Assembly (NCBI GenBank): GCA_002751075.1
Contig: NAOQ01000288.1
Coordinates: forward strand, 38,664-87,887
Origin: Ichthyophonus hoferi
Taxonomy: Eukaryota; Opisthokonta; Ichthyosporea; Ichthyophonida; Ichthyophonidae
Direction: 5' to 3'
DNA length: 49,224 nucleotides
In this document: positions 24,401 to 33,401 of the stretch, in pieces
How positions within the stretch are numbered: position 1 is the first letter of the stretch
Layout: each line of letters begins with the position of its first letter
Translations under genes and position numbers: made by a program
The notes under the pieces: model-generated
Told to the model about the DNA's origin: nothing
What the model saw: the letters and a program-made list of their open reading frames with translations, nothing else
Database searches by the model: none

Positions 24401-26968
24401 AAATCAATTAAATAAAAGCAAGCACAATAGCGTCTGGTATAATAATAAATATACTTCATGCTTGTGTGAATATGACACAATATACCCTTATAATATTATA
24501 TACAAGTAATTATATGCATACTGTTACTATCATCATGGCACACTTGTGTACCGCGTGTATGTGAGTATCTATCTATATATGTATATGACAATGTGTACAT
24601 GTGTAGAAATGGGTGAATGAGCTGCCGGAAGAATCCTATGGAAGAATCCTATGGAAGAATCCTATCCATCTTAATACATATTATATTTATATCTATGGGT
24701 AGGTATATGTCAGCCAATAGATATAATGTTATAAAATTTATAATTATAGAATTGACTTACAGAAATAAACCGCATGTCAGCTGGTATTCTATCACCCACA
24801 GAGACAACCAATAGATCGCCGGGGACAAGGTCACGTGCTTGCAATTCATGGCGTATGCCATTACGAATACAATGGCTGCAGAGTGTACAGTATAGACATA
24901 TTTCAGGTATATATATATATATGTATGTGTATATTGTTTGAGTAAAGTTTAAATTTCCTAATTTATTGATCTACTCATTTATGATTCTTTTAGTACACGT
25001 CCATGTTATCTTGGGTATATGGTATATGACATACAATCATACATCTATCATCTCATACTATGCATATCTGTCAATATTACATTGAAGACATTAACATATA
25101 TTACAATATCATTGACTCCAACCTAATCGAAACACTCCCTTTGAACTCTATATCTCTCGTGCCAAACAATATTTTAAAGCTCTCCTATAATAGGCTATCT
25201 CTCCTGCCCGTCTACCAATCACCATCATATCATTTAGGTATATGCATGCCAATTGGTAAATCTACAATTAAGTCAACCACACAATATAAGGATTGCATAT
25301 TGCCATCAATCAACAGCCAATTACAAACCATCTAAAAGGCACTAGTCTTGTTAACTCCTGCATGCTTTGTTCTGATTGGTACTCCTGGACAAAGCCCACC
25401 GTCACCACGATAATAACAGCCTGCAGGGAGAGGAAAGAATAGAAGTAAGCACTGGGTATAAGTCATATTAGCCATGAGAGTCAATCATAAGCTCTAAACA
25501 GTTATGACTAGCAGGGTCCCAATGAAGGGGATTGTGCAACCCAATCACATTCCTCCATTACTATATTATTACATTCCTATTGATTATTGCACCTAGTTAA
25601 TAACAGTAACAGTGATGGAAGACAGGATGATAACTTAGGGATAGCCTACCTATCTACAAAGAAAGAGGCTATGATAGAGATGGACAGAGTAATAAACAGG
25701 TATATTCATTGATTAAGAAGATATAACTGGTCCATACCACAAAGATACTAATGGCGTCATCCCATTGCCTCACAACACAGCTGATAAAAGTGGAAGCCAA
25801 TAGGAGCATGATGAGCGGGTCCTGTGAGTATACAAATAAATGAGAGTGAATATGTATAATATATATGTATGTGTGTGTGTGCAAGTTTACATCTAAATAT
25901 AATCAACCAATATAAAGTGGCAAGGACATAATATCAGATGATAGTTTTAAGATAGTAACCACGCCTTTCTCATGGCCTACCCTAACGAACTGGCCCCATC
26001 TAATTTATACAACCTCTTGGACCAGTCAGGTACCACTTCTTGCATATCCTTCCTAAGATCTTCCCTTCTCTACTCTCCCCCCTTCCTTTCTTTCTCTATC
26101 GTTTACTTGCCATATTCGACCTTGATTTCTTTCCCACCCTTCCCTCCTAGTTACATTAATAACAAACACATTCTCTCTCTCTCTCCTTCTTTCTCTCGCA
26201 CCTTAAAGTTTTCTATATACTTCTTCCATAGTGGTACAGTCTCATGAATAGTAAACTCGTTCAACCCATGGGTAGCGCGGCGTTGAAGTACTGTCTCCTG
26301 ATGGCACAAATAATGGCAATCATGTCAATAGGCCTCATAGAGGAAATAGAAAGTGCCAAAAGAACACCCCTAAGTAGACATAAAAGAGACAAGCCTCAGG
26401 GAAAATGAGATCTTGGCGTGAAAAACAAAGGCTATGTGTCAATATTTGTATGTGTAAAATAATAGGGAAAATAAATGTTCAAGTATTGAGGTGTTTGTAC
26501 ATACACGTATACAGCCTGTGATTATGAAAGGCTAATAAAAAATACCTCCTCTAGAATTGCAAGACATGTACTCGCTCAATCAAATGACCATTTACTATAA
26601 GTTATTAACAACATCTCTTATTGCAAGTAAATATTGGGAGCTCTAATACATTAAGGTCTCAAGAGAGTATCACGTAGAATATTAAATACACAGAATTATC
26701 AAGAACCATAGGTGTCAAAAACAAATAGATATGACAATTACTAACACATCTCTGAAGAAAAATAAAAGTGGATATTAGAATAGCACATGGTAATAGTATG
26801 CAATAACATGTAATGTCTACTAATAATTAATGATAGGTAATAGCATGTATTCACCGGTAGTAAACCCTTCTCCGGGTCTGTTGTCTGCTCTTGCAGAACC
26901 TCAGTAACAGTCAACCGGGCCGCCAATTCAGACGGTGAGATATGGCGTTCAATATCTAGCTTGTCCAT
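13592..26968 (-). CDS. ATP2C1: Ca2+/Mn2+-transporting P-type ATPase, SPCA/PMR1 type
   Basis: This pump loads the Golgi with Ca2+ and Mn2+. 27 exons give 902 residues (human SPCA1 919): 26968-26855, 26297-26202, 25821-25738, 25420-25329, 24875-24761, 23552-23493, 22893-22808, 22452-22347, 21801-21727, 21302-21194, 20778-20716, 20067-19967, 19646-19551, 19265-19154, 18981-18846, 18507-18431, 18094-18013, 17803-17694, 17393-17308, 16996-16907, 16577-16507, 16308-16250, 16072-15987, 15608-15484, 14781-14707, 14513-14285, 13765-13592. All phases agree. Motifs in order: [10 protein letters not shown] (TM2), LTGET (actuator), VAAIPEGLP (TM4, Glu300), DKTGT (phosphorylated Asp342), MITGD (565-567), TGDGVND (638-644), [12 protein letters not shown] (TM6). 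Asn734, Asp738 and Gln743 match yeast Pmr1 N774, D778 and Q783, the last linked to Mn2+ selectivity. No SERCA-type second ion site or N-terminal EF-hand is seen. The symbol names the animal ortholog group; ATP2C1 versus ATP2C2 cannot be told. Confidence 0.95.
13770..13890. repeat. GTATGTATA microsatellite in the last SPCA intron
   Basis: Degenerate 'gtatgtatagtgt' units lie just upstream of the last exon's acceptor on the transcribed strand. Confidence 0.8.
15170..15460. repeat. (CATA)n microsatellite in SPCA intron 24
   Basis: About 290 bp of near-perfect tetranucleotide repeat. Open frames on both strands (Y/I/H/T or M/Y/C/V repeats) are artefacts of its period. Confidence 0.95.
17831..17911. 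repeat. 27-bp minisatellite, three perfect copies, SPCA intron 17
   Basis: The unit starts aggagagaccaataggatgt and ends aagaatt; it is repeated at 17831, 17858 and 17885. The copies look identical, so the array is young. Each unit carries one CCAAT. Confidence 0.95.
20358..20380. repeat. copy of the TATAACATA repeat in SPCA intron 11
   Basis: 'atactataacatatact' plus 'ataaca' here repeats the core of the inverted-repeat arms found in the next intron (21106-21131). Confidence 0.7.
20965..21131. repeat. 26-nt perfect inverted repeat in SPCA intron 10
   Basis: 20965-20990 (atatgttatagtatatgtta...) is the exact reverse complement of 21106-21131, separated by 115 nt. Imperfect pairing extends outwards. 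The pre-mRNA could form a long stem inside this intron (20779-21193). Confidence 0.85.
24627..24666. repeat. 13-14 bp tandem repeat, three copies, SPCA intron 5
   Basis: The unit ggaagaatcctat is repeated three times head to tail. Confidence 0.9.
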
Positions 26969-28799
26969 GGTGTTATACTCTATCGCAACTCAATAAGAGA
27001 CAGGAAAAGGAATAGTAATAAATAAATGATAATGATAATTGTACTTAGTGCATTGGAAGGGGTCACCCGGCCCTAAAACATAAACAGAATTTACTATATA
27101 AAAAAAGCTCGACAACACCGTCTACCGATATAAAGCCTTAGTATGTGGTAATATTGTGGGGCCTAATAGCATAAGATGGAGCCAACAGACACCCAACAAA
27201 CACCAAGACTTAGCAGGAATAATGAAAGAATTTGGTTGTTAATAGATCAAAATAAATAGACAACTATTACTCTCCTCTAATGAACGCCAATCATCTTTTG
27301 TATACACATAAACTTGATAAAGTTGTACTTCTATTAGTGGATGATCCTTGGCTGGCCCCATCTAGTCGCATCTATCTCTTTCCATTGTAGCGTATTAAAT
27401 TAATGCTTCTTGTAAGATTTTTTTAAAGGAAATTCTTACACTGGTTTATATAAAGTTTTTTTATTTTTTGGGGATACGATTAACTCTTTTAATCATATTA
27501 AGATATCAGTTATTTATAAATGGCATGTCATTAAAACTAAATTCAATACTTTTATGCTGTAATATTGTATACATATATATAATTATTTTCAACCTTGAGA
27601 AAAAATGCTTTATCAACATAGCGACATGTACCGTAACCTAACGCAAGATGATTTGAGTAAAAGTTAGCAAATTTAAAATTAAAGTTTGCAAAGCTGAACT
27701 GTATATATGACTACAAGAGAATTATGGAAATTGTGAGTAGTATAAGTTAGTAAAGTAAACATTGAAATCTGTCAAATCCTGTGATTTCTTATTAAACTCC
27801 CATTTTTTAACATACCTTTATCTAATAATTCAAGAAGGTATTAATTTCAAAAATATTTAATAAATAATTAAATAATAGTTGGTTGAAAACCTTACTGAAA
27901 ATTTTAACAATCGGAATGTACTAAGGGAATAGAGTATGCTTCATACTACCCAATTATATGATTGGGTCCGCTAAGCTGCTCTCTTCTCATCGTGTTACAG
28001 TTTATGTCTATATTGACTAATAAACTACAATTAAAGGAATGCTATTGTGACAGGAAATATTAATATTCTAAAACACAGACTAAAGTTTTTTTATATGGCA
28101 GCTTAACATTTAACATATTGTATATTTTTTTGAATTACAGTAAATATTCAGTTGCCAACTATATTATGACAATTAGTTCCATTTCCTTATGTTAATTAGG
28201 GTTCATTGGAGTATAAAAATACCTAAATGTAACGTCATGCCATGCGTGAGGATAAATTCTGTGCATTTATAGAAATGCCATTAAATGCAATACTAGAGAA
28301 TAAAAAAATACAGTTAAGTACAGCATTACCAGTGCTATTTTTTGGTTCAAAACTGCCATAGGCTTTTAACAGTCTATATTATGCCAAACAGTGTTATTGC
28401 ATCACCAATATCAATTCCCATTGTATTGTCAAATTATGCGATGTACATTGCTCCCCCTTGCAGAAAAAGCTCTCGGGACATTTCACCCCAATCTTGTGCG
28501 GGAAATCCCCCGGCAACTCTTGATAATATAATTAGTCTAACCGGATACAATTGCATTATAACCAATCTATGGATTAACACTCACAATGATAAATTTTGGA
28601 TTATCACACTAATGATTACATGCTCTATAAGAGTAGAACTAAAAGAACACTATGTTAATTTTACTCGTATCTTTATTAACTTGCAATGGAGGGCATTATT
28701 CTTGGGTCAATTTACCACTATGCAAAAATATTATTAAAACTTGGTTAGGCATATTTTTTATATAACTCTACCGGCTTGGTAATTAGTCAATTTTGGCTT
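26969..28799. other. SPCA upstream region and gene-poor spacer
   Basis: This holds the presumed promoter of the minus-strand pump gene, whose start context is AACACCATGG. No CpG-rich or named promoter element stands out. A less AT-rich block at 28440-28560 is open on both strands (plus ORF 28342-28737; minus ORF 28577-28443), and neither product is recognised. Confidence 0.45.
28342..28737 (+). CDS. unrecognised ORF, 131 codons, doubtful
   Basis: The frame opens at a non-ATG codon (first ATG at 28381, MPNSVIASPISIPIVLSN) and stays open to TAA. Residues are mixed, with CRKSSRDISPQSCAGNPPA in the middle. The opposite strand is also open for 44 codons across the same block (minus ATG at 28577; GFPAQDWGEMSRELFLQGG), so strand and reality are both unsettled. 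No introns, family or neighbour support. Confidence 0.2.
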   Translation: MVQNCHRLLTVYIMPNSVIASPISIPIVLSNYAMYIAPPCRKSSRDISPQSCAGNPPATLDNIISLTGYNCIITNLWINTHNDKFWIITLMITCSIRVELKEHYVNFTRIFINLQWRALFLGQFTTMQKYY

Positions 28800-28846
28800 A
28801 TGTAATGAATGTCTCACTCCTGTTTAGGGTGACATCAATGAGATAG

Positions 28847-29065
28847 ATGGCTCAAGAGCCCCATCTGGAAAAATGGAAAAGAGACGAGTATAAATGTAAA
28901 CTGCAATCAATAATGAAGGCCCTGGCCGCTCACACATATGCGGTCACCGGCACATCGGGTATATGCGGCAACTCCGCATGCCTGTGTACATGTACACTCA
29001 TACAAAAACTTTACATTCATTTAATATTTGTTAAACATTATCATAAAACATATATATATATATAG
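28847..29065 (+). pseudogene. diverged relative of the 30.3/31.9 kb repeat with an open frame
   Basis: The frame starts at a non-ATG codon and reads LEKWKRDEYKCKLQSIMKAL, then AAHTYAVTGTSG. The stretch gagtataaatgtaaactgca...gctcacacatatgcggt aligns with 30320-30375 and 31875-31935, where the same peptides (EYKCKLQ; AHTYAV) can be read but not in one frame. This copy is the most coding-like, so the repeat may derive from a gene. Confidence 0.35.
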
Positions 29066-30129
29066 TGCTATAATACAACACAACACAATTGGAAACTCCG
29101 AAACATGTGGACAACTTACTAGAACTACCACAGATAACTATAAGAATCAATAGACCTCAATTTATCTCAGACATAACCTTTTTATACTTTCTAAATATAG
29201 TATTTTACGTATATAGTGCTTCTGAACCCAGCATTAATTAATTAAATAATTTTAACTGTAGTTGCTTCTCCTGTGTTGTGTATGTAACAACATTTTACAA
29301 GCTTCATCCACTACGAAAGAGTTCAAAATCTTGTAATAATCAAGGTAGCAGATGTTGAGTACATTCGTAATGCAGACTATGCCAGCTTATATCTCTAAAT
29401 AAGCTGAAGAACAAGGCTAAATTAATAAAAGACTGTTGACGAAAAACCGTATGAATTATTTTGTGTCCCTTTTTCTTTTATACTTTGTTATCCTAATCTT
29501 ATTTGTATCGGTTTTCTTTTCTTTCTAAAATAAAGCCGGTCTAGTATGGATAGCACGCATTGGTTTGAGTCCGACTCATCATTAGTAAGATAAATGATCC
29601 GGTATGATCATTTCACACTATAAGATAGCCATTGGTAGTTAAATTTCTACTGGCTCTTAATCATCTTAGATTATGATGGATACTTCGAATTTAAATCCAA
29701 ATTCCAAGTTCTAGAGTCTCCTTGTTTTATCTCAAAATAGTCGAATCAATATTTTCCTAGTCAAATTCATTCAAATGAGTAACTGATTTAGTTACAAAAG
29801 CCTTGCGGTTTCAAATTTCAGAAAATACTTGATTATTATCTCATTACAATTTATTAATTGCAACTTTTTATAACTCCTTTTGGCGGCTGACCTATTTATT
29901 CATTAACAAAGAAATTCCTACACACACATAGTATATATATTACAAATATGTGTTCGTTTATTAACTCTGTTATTTCAACTAGCAGTTATGGTAACGTGAA
30001 GCTAACATGTTGTTAATATTTAATGGTAATCAAATATGATAGCTTTTATTGAATATTTTGATGTTAAGAAATATGATAAGAAATACCTATAGTGAATATT
30101 TTGTTGTTGAGAAATATATATAGATATGT

Positions 30130-30430
30130 GGTGCATTCGGTGAACCAGTGAACCATCAAATCATAATGCGCTATCTTGATAACAAAGTTACATTTGATGT
30201 ATTTAATGCGGGACAACAACGTAAAACAATAGCAAATATATGAGCAGTTACCCCAATAAGGTAGCTGGTTAAAGTGTCATTCTAGGAAGAAGATTTTAGT
30301 ATTGAATTATCAAGATGAAATGAATACAAATGTAAACTGCAGTAACTCATAAAGGCTCCGCTCATACCTATGCAGTAGCTATGGCAAATACAAAGCTCTT
30401 GTAAACGTGCACAAAAATACTTGGCATTTT
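30130..30430 (+). pseudogene. deleted copy of the 31.2 kb secreted-protein locus
   Basis: Three pieces of the 31.06-32.0 kb locus occur here in order and close together: the 5' flank (accatcaaatcataatgcgc at about 30150, also at 31087), a short coding piece (gttacattt..tatttaat.cgg..caacaa.gtaaa at 30188-30236, compare 31445-31495), and the 3' flank (atatgagcagttac..caa.aaggtagctgg at 30237, also at 31793) through the 'tggcattt' block. Most of the coding region and much of the intervening 5' and 3' sequence is missing. The copy cannot encode the protein. Confidence 0.75.
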
Positions 30431-30802
30431 ATTGTATATATATATATATCTTATCAAATTCTGCGTTAGCTCTAAGGTTTTGAACACAGCTGCCTGATTA
30501 GAACTGTTTTGAAGACTCAGTTGTTGTGCTAGAGTATTTACTGAAGGCCCATATCCCAATTTTTTAGGAAACTGATAATTATATCCCTGTTCTAATGTAG
30601 GCGATATAGATGCTTTGATGCGTTTTGGTGCAAATGTAGAGATTGTACAATGTGAATAATCATTAAGCGGAGCTAAGTTATTATGCAAATAAAAACTATT
30701 ATCGCTATCTAATGTCAGTAGACAATTTTCAGGTCTCTGAGTAGTAGTACGATTTGAATACTGATTGTCGCGTACGAGAATCAGTGTTAAATTAGACATC
30801 AT
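30368..30802 (-). CDS. hypothetical protein, 144 aa, unrecognised
   Basis: A single open frame runs from ATG at 30802 (MMSNLTLILVRDNQYSNRTT). Composition is rich in Asn, Ser, Thr, Gln and Leu; GYNYQFPKKLGYGPSVNTLA and QNSSNQAAVFKTLELTQNL look protein-like. There is no clear signal peptide or domain. Its last third runs antisense through the duplicated 3' flank (30300-30430), which argues that at least that part is not conserved coding sequence. Length without a stop is unusual for this AT content, hence the listing. Confidence 0.3.
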   Translation of the reverse strand: MMSNLTLILVRDNQYSNRTTTQRPENCLLTLDSDNSFYLHNNLAPLNDYSHCTISTFAPKRIKASISPTLEQGYNYQFPKKLGYGPSVNTLAQQLSLQNSSNQAAVFKTLELTQNLIRYIYIYNKMPSIFVHVYKSFVFAIATA

Positions 30803-31059
30803 AATAACTATGTGTATTCCATATATATATATATAATTAAGTGCAAAGTGTTTTTGTGTATCTTTACGAGAACTTCATATTTTCACTACAGGTACCATTG
30901 ATGTATGAGTGGAATAACCCGGGGGCTTTATGGAGTTTTCTTTTCTTTTATACTCTGTTTTATCAGCGGGAGTTATTTTTTGGTTAACTCCCATAGTATT
31001 TGGAGCCAATCATAAATATTCTTATCGACCAACACAATTCATGAAAGACAACACAGACC

Positions 31060-32000
31060 CATAAGATGGAGTACATTCGGTTAACCATCAAATCATAATG
31101 CGCTACGTAGACTTTGGATAGACATTCTTTCCTACAAACTGCACAATAAGTAGCTGAGCATATTTGAAGTTCATTAAAATCTATTATAGTTTTTACAAAA
31201 CAATGTATATTATGAAGTCTACAATTCTCTCCATTGCCGCTCTCGGTTTGACTTCTTCGGTATCCGATGCCCTCACGTTGTGTCAATATCCGAGTGATAC
31301 TTGCACTGGCTCAGCTGTATTTTGCTCTAAGATCAAAGGGACCCCGGGTTGTCATGATTTAAATGTGCAAACCTTTTTCGGAATAAAAATACCTCTCCTG
31401 TCCGTTTCAGGTTACCAGTATCAAGCTACCATTCGTGATAGAAATGTTACATTTATTTTATTTAATACGGATCAACAATGTAAAGCAACAGCAAAAATTG
31501 CTGAAACTACAGTTGCAAAGGATGTGTGTCAACAAGATACTCTCCCAGGCCAGTACGTCAAGTTTACTGACAACGGAGCAGGATCATTTGTGGCACCGTC
31601 ACTGATCGTTTCTGTCGCTGCTGTGATATTTGGCGTGTTGTTGTAAACCAGTTGATGTTATGTTTCGTGGTGACCTTTTGCTACACAGAAAATAAGATCA
31701 ATGATTGTGGCTCAAGATTACTTAGTTGCATAATGATCTAATTGAATAATATGCTGTCACCCTGACAGATGATTATTTTGCCAATACCTAATATATGAGC
31801 AGTTACACCAACAAGGTAGCTGGCTAAAGTGTCATTCTAGGAAAAAGATTTTAGTGTTGAATTATCGAGATGAAATGAATGTAAATGTAAACTGTAATAA
31901 CGAATAAAGACTCCGCTCATACCTACGCAGTAACTATGGCAAATACAAAGTTCTTGTAAACGTTCACAACAATACCTGGCATTTAATTATATATATTATC
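31060..32000 (+). repeat. full-length copy of a duplicated segment (other copy 30130-30430)
   Basis: 5' flank (31060-31110), coding part and 3' flank (31790-31995) each match the shorter copy upstream. The 3' flank is the best preserved, roughly 200 bp with scattered differences ending at 'ctggcattt'. Confidence 0.75.
31212..31646 (+). CDS. small secreted cysteine-containing protein, possibly GPI-anchored
   Basis: This intronless gene encodes 144 residues from ATG 31212 (MKSTILSIAALGLTSSVSDA); an ATG three codons upstream (31203) is an alternative. Residues 1-20 form a signal peptide with likely cleavage after SVSDA. The mature part has cysteines in LCQYPSDTCTGSAVFCSKIK, GTPGCHD, QQCK and KDVCQQD, and an N-V-T glycosylation site (RDRNVTF). 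It ends in a hydrophobic tail (APSLIVSVAAVIFGVLL) with no cytoplasmic residues after it, preceded by small residues (NGAGS): the layout of a GPI-anchor signal, though a tail anchor is possible. Base composition is clearly less AT-rich than its surroundings. Family unknown. A deleted copy lies about 1 kb upstream, so the locus has been duplicated. Confidence 0.75.
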   Translation: MKSTILSIAALGLTSSVSDALTLCQYPSDTCTGSAVFCSKIKGTPGCHDLNVQTFFGIKIPLLSVSGYQYQATIRDRNVTFILFNTDQQCKATAKIAETTVAKDVCQQDTLPGQYVKFTDNGAGSFVAPSLIVSVAAVIFGVLL

Positions 32001-33401
32001 ATTATTGGAAATATTCAAGTTCCATTTACGTTATAGTGTTTGCTGGTACTTGTTAAAACAGGAGTATTTAATTGATTTGGGTATTTCTTTATATAGCAAT
32101 TATTATTGCATATGTGGCCTGGGAAAATAGTTAGTGCAATCCACTGGTGTTAAACAGGAATCCAAGATTGCCTATAAAAATTGAACTTATTTTCTCTCCT
32201 TCTAAATGAATATAGGTCGCAGGAATGCTTGTGTCTCTACTTACTATTCGCAACAAACAATACCTTATGATACCAATCGACCAATTAATAAGCGTTTTCG
32301 TAATTCTATCAAAGACTGACTCCATCTTTAGTTAAGGCAAGATCCAATCAGAAACTCGATCTCACATTAAATCTAGCCATTGATTCAATCTTAAATGCAA
32401 TATGTTCAAACAATTGGGTCCAATCTTATTGAATAATTGTTTGATGTTTTAGTTAGTTTCTCACCAACGTGGTTTGATGACAAGCTAATTTTAACTCAAG
32501 AAAACCCTGTAAGGAATCGAAAACCTAATTTTCCGTGGGGTATTCTGTAGTTTTCATTAAAATTGAAACGTACCAACCATTCTCAAATTTATCTTAACTT
32601 GGGTATGTTTGGGAAAGTCAACGCAATTACTATACATACTATCAAAGAAACAGTACCGAGAGCCCAGGCAGTTATAAAATTTCAACAATTACATTGTTAA
32701 ATGTATAAAAAGTAAGGTTTGGTTTATGTTAAGTTAAAATCAATAGCTTTAGTATGTACAGATAGATTAACATTTTTCTTAGTTGACATTTACCCAGTCT
32801 TTATTTTTTACATAGAGGATACTGCTGCAGCTTCATACACATTAATATGTGCACATTCAAGTCTGTGCTAATATATAATGATAGCCATATTAAACCAGTA
32901 GGCATTATTCAGGAATTAAGCTAAGATTAAGATGCTTGACCAAACAATATCTGCTATTAAGTTAATTTAACCAAATGGGTATAATATTATATGCATGCAA
33001 AAAGCTAATGAATAGAACAAGATTTTTGCTTACACAACAGAGGAATGCTGCAACTGTAGCAAGATTAAACCGAATTCTACACTGGCCAGCCCTTTAAATA
33101 TCATATACTAGTATATCAGACTGTCAATATACCTATCAAAGACGAAGCATATAGTACAATGCGAGTCTTAACACGTGCATTGCTCCATTTAAAATACATG
33201 TTTGTTTATTTTGCCATATACATCATTTTTAATAGAGAAAAAAAGCTTCCTTTTTTGGGTATATACTTGCAGATGAATATAAAAGATATGCATCTACATT
33301 CAACTCCAAATACCATCTATCGCACTAATAAAAAGCAGCGTGACCAGCATTGCAAAGGCATTTTATTTCCAATAAATAGTCATTCTTGTATAGCGATCTC
33401 T
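32000..33401. other. spacer downstream of VPS26 and of the secreted-protein gene
   Basis: No supported gene. A 64-codon minus-strand ORF (32325-32131, MESVFDRITKTLINWSIGII) has plausible composition but no other support. VPS26's AATAAA lies at 33367-33362 (minus), about 35 nt after its stop. Confidence 0.4.

Noticed and set aside
29565-29590. GGTTTGAGTCC resembling a tRNA T loop
   Set aside because: No T stem or other cloverleaf arms are present.
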